From NCBI GenBank assembly GCA_019423025.1, contig JAHZCD010000001.1, forward strand, positions 124,001 through 188,000: DNA of 64,000 bases, in the 5' to 3' direction. Positions 16,145 to 23,389 of the stretch are shown here, in pieces; position 1 is the stretch's first letter, and each line of letters opens with the position of its first letter. The notes beneath the pieces are model-generated. The model ran no database searches, was not told where the DNA came from, and saw nothing but the letters and a program-made list of their open reading frames with translations. Both the position numbers and the translations under genes were made by a program. This stretch comes from Haemophilus sp. (GTDB taxonomy: Bacteria > Pseudomonadota > Gammaproteobacteria > Enterobacterales > Pasteurellaceae).

Positions 16145-16588
16145 TTAAACTTTTCCTTGATACAATTCTTTCTTACTTATCACTGTACCAATCTCGCCCA
16201 TAGACCATGCGGTTTGCGGCTGATGAGTCATCCAAGATAACTCTGCACCATCATACTTACCATAAGTCTGAATTATTTTATCTAAAAATGATAATACTTC
16301 AGAATCGTTCGGATCTACAGTTCTTTCTTGACACCAAACATCTGTACCAAAACGTGAAATTTCTCGCGAACCAAAAGATTTAAACTCGTGATAAATTTCA
16401 GGTATTACAGGTCCATATTGCCAGCGTTCAAAAGCACCATCAAACAGTTCTTTTTCATAGAGCTTGCAATGCCAAGATTGAGCAAAAAACATTAGTTTTT
16501 GTAATTTCATTGGAGTTAAATTCTGAATTTCTCCAATCATTGCTTTCTTAATGAAAGCATTAGCTATCGCTATAGCTGGATAAATCAT
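16145..16588 (-). CDS. Panacea-domain (DUF4065) antitoxin
   Basis: 147 residues matching the DUF4065/SocA-like fold: LTPMKLQKLMFFAQSWH near the start, then LFDGAFERWQYGPVIPEIYHEFK. This domain (PanA) neutralises many unrelated toxins, including toxSAS enzymes. The gene has a very strong ribosome site (AAGGAGGT, 6 bp) whereas the toxin start depends on AAGGA inside the antitoxin's last codons, which would keep antitoxin in excess. A 9-bp inverted repeat lies in its promoter region (16625-16658). Confidence 0.87.
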   Translation of the reverse strand: MIYPAIAIANAFIKKAMIGEIQNLTPMKLQKLMFFAQSWHCKLYEKELFDGAFERWQYGPVIPEIYHEFKSFGSREISRFGTDVWCQERTVDPNDSEVLSFLDKIIQTYGKYDGAELSWMTHQPQTAWSMGEIGTVISKKELYQGKV

Positions 16589-16624
16589 TTATTACCTCCT
16601 TATTACATAGATTTGTTAATATAC

Positions 16625-16658
16625 AAAAGTTCATGAAATTCACATAATCTGAACTTTT
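16625..16658. promoter_or_regulatory. Inverted repeat in the antitoxin promoter region
   Basis: AAAAGTTCA (16625-16633) and TGAACTTTT (16650-16658) are perfect 9-bp arms 16 bases apart, 37-70 bp upstream of the antitoxin start, next to a TATATT -10-like hexamer on the minus strand. It could be an autoregulatory operator or a weak terminator for the terminase transcript. Confidence 0.5.
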
Positions 16659-16722
16659 AACCGAGCTATAATTGCAACCCCATTTTATATTTTATCCCCC
16701 CCTAAATCAACACACTATTAAT

Positions 16723-18390
16723 CTATAAATCAATACCATTAAATTGTTCTAGTGCCTGTTTGTGTTCGTCTGATAGTTCGAAAATTAAATCACCGTATTC
16801 AAGTTGATAAGTGCCGAAAGACATTAGAAAGGCTACGGCGGGGTCTATCTTGTTTGCGGCTTTCTTCTTGTTAGGTTTAATATTGGCGTTCGCGTCTGTT
16901 TCCATAACTACATTTGATAAAGCCCACGCAAGCACCGGATCGCCGTTGTGTTCTATCATCTGTCTGTTTATTAAAACTTCCGCACTTTTTGCCACTGAGC
17001 TAAATCGTTGGTATGTTTGCGGGAATGGCTCTACTTCAAGCCCCGCCGCTTGTAATTGTGTTCGTAAATGGGTTGCGTTCCATACGTCAAAGCCTGTCAT
17101 TTTGATATTGAAACGTTCAGCATCTTTCAGAATATCGTCTCTGATTTTGTCGTAGTCGATACAATCCCCTTCCGTTGCTATTAGCCAACCACTGCGCACC
17201 CAGTTTCGATACATTGCGCGGTTTTTATTTGCCACGTTGTTAAGCTGGAATTCGGGAATGTAGTGTCGTGTAAGCAAGCGCACTTTGTTTCCGTGTGGAA
17301 ATGTATAACAAAGGCTTGTTAAGTCGTTGGTACTTGATAAATCCAGCCCTAAATAGCAATCTTGATGAAGTAAATCGCTTTCAGAGTACTTCCGTTCACA
17401 TTGCGCCCAGTTTCCATCACCTAGCCACGGCGTAGAGCCTTGACACCATACATTAAAGCGTTTAGTTAGCATTTCTACCCATTCGGACGGAATCCCCCTA
17501 GCCTTCTTGATAGTGTTCTCAAAATCAAGGTAAGGAATGGATTTACCTATATTCGGATTTGCTTTTATCCAGTTCTCTTGATTGTCGATTTCGTTTTCTT
17601 CGTCTAACTCAAAAATCAACACAAATAAGCTGTCATTCTGCTCATTTCCTTCAAGGATTTGAGCGCAATAATCATAATGCTGTTTACAGGCTGAAATAAC
17701 GTTACTTCCGGCTGTTGTAATAGCAAATAGCAAACCTTCAGGGCGTGCGCCTTGCCCTAGCTCTAACGCGCTATATACGCTGTTGTCTGCGTGTAGGTGA
17801 TATTCATCTACAATAGCTAAACTAGGGTTAGTTCCTTCAATCGTTGAGGATTTAGCGGCAAGCGGCCGCATAATACTATTGTTCTTCGGATTGATTAGCT
17901 TGTGTTGTTGAATGTTAAGGCGTTTTTTCAATGGAGCTGAAAGTAAGCACATTTGACGAGCATCATCAAAAACAATCCTAGCTTGATCTCGGCTAACGGC
18001 TGCGGTGTATATATCCTGTTGTCCGCCTTCTACCAATAGAAACCAATTAGCCAGTACTGCCGCCACTGTCGATTTAGCATTTTTTCGTGCAACTTGAACA
18101 TAAGCAGAACGATATTTTCTTAATCCAGTATCTTTCCGCTTAAAGCCTAATAAGTTAGCAAATAGAAAAGCTTGCCAATCAGAAAGAATGATTGGCTCCC
18201 CCCGCAAATGCCCTTTTACGTGCGGACATAATTTAGAGAAAGCCAAAAACTTATTTACTACGCCTTCATCAAAGAAATAAGCTGGATTCGCTAAATCGTC
18301 AAAATAGCGCGCCACAGCTTGTTTTATTTTTTTACAAGCCACTATTTCACCAGATTGAACTTTTTCCGCATACGTCTGCCAAATTGCCAT
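16723..18390 (-). CDS. Terminase large subunit
   Basis: 555 residues. The packaging ATPase-nuclease has an atypical Walker A region (VARKNAKST near 100-108), Walker B LAIVDEYH, coupling motif ITTAGS, and a nuclease domain opening with LGLDLSSTNDLTSL. It resembles the HK97/P27-associated terminases of siphophages. It is the last gene of the packaging operon, directly after TerS (7 bp). With its own TerS and HNH the element probably cuts and packages its own genome. Confidence 0.93.
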   Translation of the reverse strand: MAIWQTYAEKVQSGEIVACKKIKQAVARYFDDLANPAYFFDEGVVNKFLAFSKLCPHVKGHLRGEPIILSDWQAFLFANLLGFKRKDTGLRKYRSAYVQVARKNAKSTVAAVLANWFLLVEGGQQDIYTAAVSRDQARIVFDDARQMCLLSAPLKKRLNIQQHKLINPKNNSIMRPLAAKSSTIEGTNPSLAIVDEYHLHADNSVYSALELGQGARPEGLLFAITTAGSNVISACKQHYDYCAQILEGNEQNDSLFVLIFELDEENEIDNQENWIKANPNIGKSIPYLDFENTIKKARGIPSEWVEMLTKRFNVWCQGSTPWLGDGNWAQCERKYSESDLLHQDCYLGLDLSSTNDLTSLCYTFPHGNKVRLLTRHYIPEFQLNNVANKNRAMYRNWVRSGWLIATEGDCIDYDKIRDDILKDAERFNIKMTGFDVWNATHLRTQLQAAGLEVEPFPQTYQRFSSVAKSAEVLINRQMIEHNGDPVLAWALSNVVMETDANANIKPNKKKAANKIDPAVAFLMSFGTYQLEYGDLIFELSDEHKQALEQFNGIDL

Positions 18391-18397
18391 TTTTCAC

Positions 18398-18775
18398 CTA
18401 CATTGTAAGAACTTGATCAAACATATCTGTAGTTTCAACTTCAACTGGATTTTTTCTGCGACTAACTGGATCAAAACCTAAAAGCGAAGACATTTTCACC
18501 ATCACTTTTTCTGCATCAGCTTTAGCTGACAGTGCTGGGTTTCTTGATTGCGTGCCTTGACTATTTACTATTGAAAAGCCGTTTTTATGAATATCCTCAA
18601 CTGCAGCACGGAAAAGAGAGTAATTAACACAATATAATTCAAGGTGAATTAAGTCCGCATCTTGAATATCACCACGTTCAAGAAGTTGTGGAATTCGTTC
18701 TTTCCATACTGCTTTAGCTATTGGATCTAAAAAACTAGGTGGATTATGCGTTTTTTTCTTGTTTTTTGTTGTCAT
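18398..18775 (-). CDS. Terminase small subunit, P27 family
   Basis: 125 residues matching the P27 small terminase pattern: PPSFLDPIAKAVWKE, YCVNYSLFRAA, and GTQSRNPALSAKADAEKVMVK followed by LLGFDPVSRRK. It should recognise the element's packaging site. A 101-bp gap precedes it, with G and C runs that may be part of that site. Confidence 0.88.
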   Translation of the reverse strand: MTTKNKKKTHNPPSFLDPIAKAVWKERIPQLLERGDIQDADLIHLELYCVNYSLFRAAVEDIHKNGFSIVNSQGTQSRNPALSAKADAEKVMVKMSSLLGFDPVSRRKNPVEVETTDMFDQVLTM

Positions 18776-18876
18776 TGTATTTCCTTATTTTCAAAAAAAT
18801 TACCTTGCGTAAAAATTTGTATAGGGGGGCGGTTCTGAGAAATTGAGCCTTTGTTTTAAAAACTCCCCCCACCCGT
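18776..18876. other. Candidate packaging (cos) region
   Basis: This is the largest gap in the otherwise packed head operon. It contains GGGGGGCGG at 18824, CCCCCC at 18865, and the partly symmetrical GGTTCTGAGAAATTGAGCC between them. In phages and islands with an HNH packaging endonuclease, cos usually lies beside the HNH/TerS genes. No cleavage evidence exists, so this is positional inference. Confidence 0.35.
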
Positions 18877-19239
18877 CTAACCATTCTTTTTTGCTCCATA
18901 TCCGCGTTGGTCTATTACTCGTGTTTTGTAACTGTGACAATTTCGGCATAAAGCTTGATGATTAGATTCAACCCAGAATAGAGGATCTGCCTGTCCGTTC
19001 TCTACTGGCTTAATATGGTCTATTACCGTTGCGGGTGTGTAGATTCCTTTTTCTAAACACATTACACAAAGCGGATGAAAGCGTAAGTATTGCGCGCGGT
19101 ACTTGCTCCACTTATGGTCATATCCTCGCGCGCTACTGCTGGCTCTTGTGTCTTTGGGCTTATGTTCTTCACATCTGCCTGACCTCACTTTGTTTCTACA
19201 TCCTGGAAAGCTACAACGTCTTAACGGTTGATAAGGCAT
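18877..19239 (-). CDS. HNH endonuclease of the packaging module
   Basis: About 120 residues from the ATG at 19239; the open frame extends to 19284, but the family normally starts with the Cys-rich segment seen here. Two zinc-binding CxxC pairs and the HNH motif are visible: DHIKP, then NHQALCRNCH. HNH proteins next to terminases cut cos DNA together with TerL in HK97-type systems. It lies between the connector and TerS genes. Confidence 0.88.
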   Translation of the reverse strand: MPYQPLRRCSFPGCRNKVRSGRCEEHKPKDTRASSSARGYDHKWSKYRAQYLRFHPLCVMCLEKGIYTPATVIDHIKPVENGQADPLFWVESNHQALCRNCHSYKTRVIDQRGYGAKKNG

Positions 19240-19255
19240 ATTGGTTACTAAATCC

Positions 19256-19567
19256 TTAGTAAGCGCAAGGCTCACGATAAACATCCCATAATGATTTAAT
19301 CGTCATTGGGATTATTGTTTGCTGCGTATCTGTTGTTATTTCTCGGTTAGTGTATAAATGCCCGATATACATTAAGCAGCCCACTTTTATAGCTGGGGTA
19401 AAAGGAACGGTGTTTTCTGTTTCTTCATCACCAAAGGTTTTGCCTATATGCTTTTGGCATACTTCAAAGGCTGCTACCTTATAGCTTTCAATTAAGTCAT
19501 CATCTAAATCATGATCTACGTTTAAATGCTGCTTAATTTCTTCAAGCGTTAAATCAGTTTTTTCCAT
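19256..19567 (-). CDS. Head-tail connector, gp6-like
   Basis: 103 residues matching the HK97 gp6-like connector family: LTLEEIKQHLNVDHDLDDDLI at the N-terminus and IKVGCLMYIGHLYTNRE followed by SLWDVYREP at the C-terminus. It forms the ring below the portal. It overlaps the next connector gene by 14 nt. Confidence 0.88.
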   Translation of the reverse strand: MEKTDLTLEEIKQHLNVDHDLDDDLIESYKVAAFEVCQKHIGKTFGDEETENTVPFTPAIKVGCLMYIGHLYTNREITTDTQQTIIPMTIKSLWDVYREPCAY

Positions 19568-19895
19568 TGGTTACCTCTTTACAAATAAGTTGTAATTCCC
19601 TGTGTGATTCCTTGCTATCAATGATGCTGGTTATTTCTAAGTTGCGATTACCGTATTTCACGCGCATTGTGTTATCCACATTCGTTCCGTATCTAATACG
19701 GATTCGCACAATGTTTTCATTCGTTACGCTTGCGCTAGCAAAGAACTCTCTACCCTGTAACGGTTCAACCGCTGCGCGTATATTCGCAACGGTTTTCCAC
19801 TTACTTACAAATCCGCCATAATCATTAGTTTCGTTTACTTGTTTTTGTAAACTTATCGCCTTGTTATATTTACCGGCTCTAATCATCCTAGGCAT
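19554..19895 (-). CDS. Head closure protein, SPP1 gp16-like
   Basis: 113 residues, beta-rich, with the family pattern GKYNKAISLQKQ, NDYGGFVSKW, AAVEPLQGREFFAS and a C-terminal ELQLICKEV. Such proteins close the filled head and form the tail-docking face, so here it would receive a helper-phage tail. It overlaps portal by 8 nt. Confidence 0.87.
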   Translation of the reverse strand: MPRMIRAGKYNKAISLQKQVNETNDYGGFVSKWKTVANIRAAVEPLQGREFFASASVTNENIVRIRIRYGTNVDNTMRVKYGNRNLEITSIIDSKESHRELQLICKEVTNGKN

Positions 19896-21114
19896 CGTTC
19901 ACCTCGTTATTGTTTCCGCTATCATTGCGTTTAACTTCTACGGTTTGTTTCCATGCTTGGCTGAATTCATCACCACCAGCATAAGGCGGCAAGCCTTCAC
20001 GTCTGCGCACTTCATTAGGTGACATTACGCCCGCTTTAATCGCCACATCATAACTATTGAAACGTTCGCTTTGACTGGTGCGGAGTAAGTCGCTTGTGTC
20101 AAATTCGATTAAGTGCCGTTTCTTGCTACTGCTCGTTAAGTCAATCATTAAGGCATCTTTAAGCTGTTGTTCAAAGTTAGTCAGCCATGGGCGCAAGGTT
20201 TGTGATAAGAACGCTCTACTAGCCTCACTGAAATTCGCATAACTACTATTTGAATAATCTTGTAGGAAAATCGGGCTTATGTTGTAGATTCGAGCTATAT
20301 CGGAAATTGTGAAGGTTCGACTTTGTAACCATTCGGCATCTTGGTTTGTCATGCCTAATTGTTTGTATTCCATTGAGCCTTCAAGGATTGGTGTTTTGCC
20401 CGCGTTCTTCGCGCCTTTGTAACGCTCTAAGGCTTTCACTGCTTTCTGTGCTTTCGCATCGTCTAACCATTCAGCCGTTGAGATTAATCCGCTTGCCATC
20501 AATCCGTTTTTCATAATTGATGCGCCGTGTCGTTGTTGTGCTAAACCTAGTCCAATCGTTTCACGGCAAACTGTCACAGGTGAACGCCCCATAAATCCAT
20601 CAAGGGAACTATGGCGTAGGTGTAACATTTCATCTTGAAGGTAGTTTCTAGTTACTCCGTTTAAGTCCGTTACTTGGTAAATATGTTCGCCTGTTACTTT
20701 ACGGAAGATATTTACTTCACTCGGTTGGTAAGGTGTAAGGCTTACAGGTTCGCCCTTGTTATTCCACTCAATCACTGCGTAAGCATTACCAGTTAGCAAG
20801 CAATGGCGCATCATCGTATATTTGAACTGGTAAGGCGTTTGATTTCGGTTAGGCATTTCATTTAAAAGATATTCAACCGGATGACGGTAGATTCTTTCGC
20901 GGCCATCTTCTTTCAGTGCGTAAAGATAACAAGGCATAGATGCTACCGCCTCAGCAATCACTGTGACGGCGTTCATAACCGCTGGTAGAGCCTCTGCCGT
21001 TTGTGGACTGACATATTCGCCCGCTCCTGTATTATTTACGCCCATGTAAGAGATGAATTCATCAATAGTGATTGGTTCGCTGCGTTGCTCTTTTCGTCTA
21101 AAAGGATTCCACAT
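19888..21114 (-). CDS. Portal protein, HK97 family
   Basis: 408 residues. Portal signatures include PAVMNAVTVIAEAVASMPCYLY near residues 43-64, PVEYLLNEMPNRNQTPYQFK, LHLRHSSLDGFMGRSPV, and IYNISPIFLQDYSNSSYANFSEASRAF, typical of HK97-type portals. A dodecameric ring at the capsid vertex and docking point for terminase. It starts 1 bp after the protease gene ends. Confidence 0.95.
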   Translation of the reverse strand: MWNPFRRKEQRSEPITIDEFISYMGVNNTGAGEYVSPQTAEALPAVMNAVTVIAEAVASMPCYLYALKEDGRERIYRHPVEYLLNEMPNRNQTPYQFKYTMMRHCLLTGNAYAVIEWNNKGEPVSLTPYQPSEVNIFRKVTGEHIYQVTDLNGVTRNYLQDEMLHLRHSSLDGFMGRSPVTVCRETIGLGLAQQRHGASIMKNGLMASGLISTAEWLDDAKAQKAVKALERYKGAKNAGKTPILEGSMEYKQLGMTNQDAEWLQSRTFTISDIARIYNISPIFLQDYSNSSYANFSEASRAFLSQTLRPWLTNFEQQLKDALMIDLTSSSKKRHLIEFDTSDLLRTSQSERFNSYDVAIKAGVMSPNEVRRREGLPPYAGGDEFSQAWKQTVEVKRNDSGNNNEVNDA

Positions 21115-21115
21115 A

Positions 21116-21682
21116 TTAAGCCTCCGCTACATCAAGCCAGCGTTTTAAGATAGTGTTTGATTTACCCTGTGTTTGTTCTTTTGCTGCGACCATTGAACGC
21201 TTAGCGATTTCAACACTGCTTTCCGGATAGGCTGGAATACTTGTTACAGTAACTTCAAAGAGATCTGCTTTAATTACATTTCTTTGATAAGGCTCTACAT
21301 CAAAATTCCATTCTTCTTTAATCGCTCTGAATCCGAAAGACATCCCTGTAATATCACCGCGGGAAACGCTAACTAATAAATCTTTTCCGATTGTTGTATC
21401 GGGCGGAGTTAGTTCAAAGCGTAAGCCGATTGAATCTTCTTCTAGCTTTAATGTTCCCGCACTTGTTCGACCTAGTAACTTGGTGTAGTCATGTTCAAAG
21501 AGTGCTCGCACATCTTCGCCACTCGCTAGGCTGTCGCTGAAAGCTTTAGGCGCAAAGGATTCCACAAAATCACAGTAAAGCACTTGTGAAGGGCTATTCC
21601 ATTTCACCGCATAACCGACTAGCTTTTGATTTTCTTCATCAGCTGAAAGTGTTGCGGAGCGGATTTCAAATTCTTTATTCAT
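21116..21682 (-). CDS. Prohead protease, HK97 family (U35)
   Basis: 188 residues. Motifs are GYAVKWNSPSQ, ALFEHDYTKLLGRTSAGTL with the catalytic His, and VSRGDITGMSFGFRA with the catalytic Ser, followed by FEVTVTSIPAYPES. It cleaves the capsid N-terminal delta domain during maturation. A terminator hairpin lies between capsid and this gene. Confidence 0.93.
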   Translation of the reverse strand: MNKEFEIRSATLSADEENQKLVGYAVKWNSPSQVLYCDFVESFAPKAFSDSLASGEDVRALFEHDYTKLLGRTSAGTLKLEEDSIGLRFELTPPDTTIGKDLLVSVSRGDITGMSFGFRAIKEEWNFDVEPYQRNVIKADLFEVTVTSIPAYPESSVEIAKRSMVAAKEQTQGKSNTILKRWLDVAEA

Positions 21683-21698
21683 ATTTCACCTATTAAGC

Positions 21699-21720
21699 AA
21701 AAAAAGGGGCTTTCGCCCCT
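21699..21720 (-). terminator. Terminator between capsid and protease genes
   Basis: AGGGGC-TTTC-GCCCCT with a run of seven U on the minus-strand transcript. Sequence and stem are identical to the primase-operon terminator at 8260-8281. Placed after capsid and before protease, it would let capsid mRNA exceed that of the downstream head genes, with partial read-through. Confidence 0.8.
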
Positions 21721-21727
21721 CTATGAT

Positions 21728-22918
21728 TTATGCTGTTGTCTCAATCACTTTGATAGCGTTTGAATCTACTACGCCACCGCCTAAATATTTATCGGTGTGT
21801 ACTTTGTAGAATCCCGGTTCGGTTAAGTTGTCCGAACGGGTTCGCACGCCTGTTTCGTGATCTACAATGAAATATCCGCGTTTGAAGTCACCGAAGGCAA
21901 TTACTGCTTTATTTGCTCCGCCTGTCGGCATTGTTTCTAAGAAGTGGACTGGACGACCTAATAATGTTGCTGGGGCATCGGCTGTTAAACCATCACGCCA
22001 GATATAATCGCCGTTTTTGTTTTTAAGTTTTTGTAATGCTGCTGCAATCGTTGATGACATCACCCAAACCGCATTTTTACGGTATTTGCTATGAAGTGTA
22101 TAGAACGCATCGATTAAAGTATCTGCATCAATCTTCGCTACGCCTGCTACTTCAATTTTTTGAAGTTTGCCGAATTGGCGTACTTTGTCATCTTCGGTTG
22201 TGCGTTGGTAGGTTAAGAAGCCTTTTGATTTCTTGTTACCATCACCGGAAGTTAAATCTGTTTCTTCTGTTTCTGTGAAGGTTTCAGAAATTTCATCAGT
22301 TAGCCAACCTAAAACATCAATGCTTGAGAAGTCTAAGATTTCTTGTGTAGTCTTAGGATAAGCATAGATTGAATTTAAAGCGATTGTTACTTCATGAAGT
22401 TTCGGGCTTGCTGTGCCATTGCGTGCTGTGCCTTCGGTTCCGTGTTCTACTGCTGCACCGCCAGCCGATACTAATTTTTTGTATTCTTTCGCTCCAACCG
22501 GTAAGCGTACTACGTTACAAAGTTGGCGCATTACGCTATCGTCTGTTAAGCGTTTCATTACATCTTTGTCTAACTGTGGGATAACTGAATATCCACCATC
22601 TTCACCATTACCAGTAGTTAAATTGCGAAGTTCACCAGTTTTAACATAATGGCGCAATTCATCATTTGAAAATTGTTTAGCACCACGTTGCTCTACAGGA
22701 CTAACATTGCCTTCAAGGCTACGCTCTTCATCTGTTACAGTTTCATATTTACTGATTTCTGCACTAATCTGCTTGCTTGAATCTTTTAGCTTTTCAAATT
22801 CCACCGATTCAGATTCATTTAATGATCGATTTTCTTTTTCTGCTTTTTCAAGCATTGAGCGCATTTCTGCGACTTTTTCTGCCTTTTGTTGGCGTAACTC
22901 AATTAATTTTTTAAACAT
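21728..22918 (-). CDS. Major capsid protein, HK97 fold
   Basis: 396 residues. An N-terminal coiled-coil delta domain of about 75 residues (repeated Lys/Glu heptads up to SPVEQRG) serves as built-in scaffold and is removed by the protease. The shell domain follows: GGYSVIPQLDKDVMKRL, YAYPKTTQEILDFSSIDV, FGDFKRGYFIVD and a C-terminal GGGVVDSNAIKVIET. First gene of the packaging operon, with AAGGA 9 bp before the ATG. The order capsid-first, terminase-last is the reverse of most siphophages. Confidence 0.95.
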   Translation of the reverse strand: MFKKLIELRQQKAEKVAEMRSMLEKAEKENRSLNESESVEFEKLKDSSKQISAEISKYETVTDEERSLEGNVSPVEQRGAKQFSNDELRHYVKTGELRNLTTGNGEDGGYSVIPQLDKDVMKRLTDDSVMRQLCNVVRLPVGAKEYKKLVSAGGAAVEHGTEGTARNGTASPKLHEVTIALNSIYAYPKTTQEILDFSSIDVLGWLTDEISETFTETEETDLTSGDGNKKSKGFLTYQRTTEDDKVRQFGKLQKIEVAGVAKIDADTLIDAFYTLHSKYRKNAVWVMSSTIAAALQKLKNKNGDYIWRDGLTADAPATLLGRPVHFLETMPTGGANKAVIAFGDFKRGYFIVDHETGVRTRSDNLTEPGFYKVHTDKYLGGGVVDSNAIKVIETTA

Positions 22919-22982
22919 GATTTATGTTCCTTGTATATTCTAAAAGCCTAAATTTAGACGGCTCACAATGAGCCAATACAAC

Positions 22983-23010
22983 ACTATAAACATATAAAAA
23001 CATGAGTAAA
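22983..23010 (-). promoter_or_regulatory. Probable capsid-operon promoter
   Basis: Read on the minus strand: TTTACT, 16 bp, TATAGT, 65-92 bp upstream of the capsid start. The -10 is a 5/6 match and the -35 a 4/6 match. A palindromic site lies about 40-55 bp further upstream, where an activator could sit. Confidence 0.5.
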
Positions 23011-23045
23011 TAGCTTAAATTTCAATAGTTTAAATAAGTTTAAAT

Positions 23046-23068
23046 ACGTTAAGTTGAACATGTTTAAC
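23046..23068. promoter_or_regulatory. Operator-like motif shared with the alpA upstream region
   Basis: ACGTTAAGTTGAACATGT (23046-23063) matches 15 of 18 bases of the motif at 12947-12964. Here it extends to GTTGAACATGTTTAAC (23053-23068), symmetrical except for one pair of positions. Both copies have the same orientation relative to their minus-strand genes. Confidence 0.5.
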
Positions 23069-23129
23069 TGACTAAAAAACAAACAGGGAAACAAGGTAAA
23101 TACTCTATATCTAGATGTTTTTTTTGATT

Positions 23130-23232
23130 GGTGAACAAAGGTGAACAATGGTGAACAGTTGGTGAACAATAGAAAAGAATATAACTATATAATAAATAAA
23201 GACTTTTAAGGATTAGTGAACAAGGTGAATAG
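23130..23232 (+). repeat. Right iteron cluster (GGTGAACA)
   Basis: Four direct copies of GGTGAACA[A/G] begin at 23130, 23140, 23150 and 23161 (10, 10 and 11 bp apart, one helical turn), followed after an AT-rich 45-bp stretch by AGTGAACAA (23215) and GGTGAATAG (23224). It is the counterpart of the left cluster at 8153-8246. Together they resemble P4 ori and crr. In the excised circle the two clusters would be only about 1.6 kb apart across the att junction. Confidence 0.7.
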
Positions 23233-23315
23233 TTTTTCTATAAAATTTTTAACACGGGGCTTATTAGTGGTATTATGGCATCAGAAACTATCATTGATTT
23301 GTGGTGAATTTGAAT

Positions 23316-23339
23316 TTTAGTAACAAGCTTAGTAACAAG
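23316..23339. repeat. Integrase-arm-like repeats, right end
   Basis: TTTAGTAACAAG (23316-23327) and CTTAGTAACAAG (23328-23339) repeat the tandem pair found just inside the left end. About 50 bp separate them from attR. Confidence 0.6.
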
Positions 23340-23389
23340 ATTTTAGACTTTGAAAAATAAATATTAAAAATCAATATATTACAAGTGAA

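Noticed and set aside
22984..23169. 61-residue ORF upstream of capsid
   Set aside because: It overlaps the capsid promoter, the palindromic motif and the iterons, and its composition is not protein-like.
23130..23232. CRISPR-like array
   Set aside because: The repeated unit is only 8-9 bases with 1-2 base gaps and no spacers or cas genes. It is an iteron cluster.
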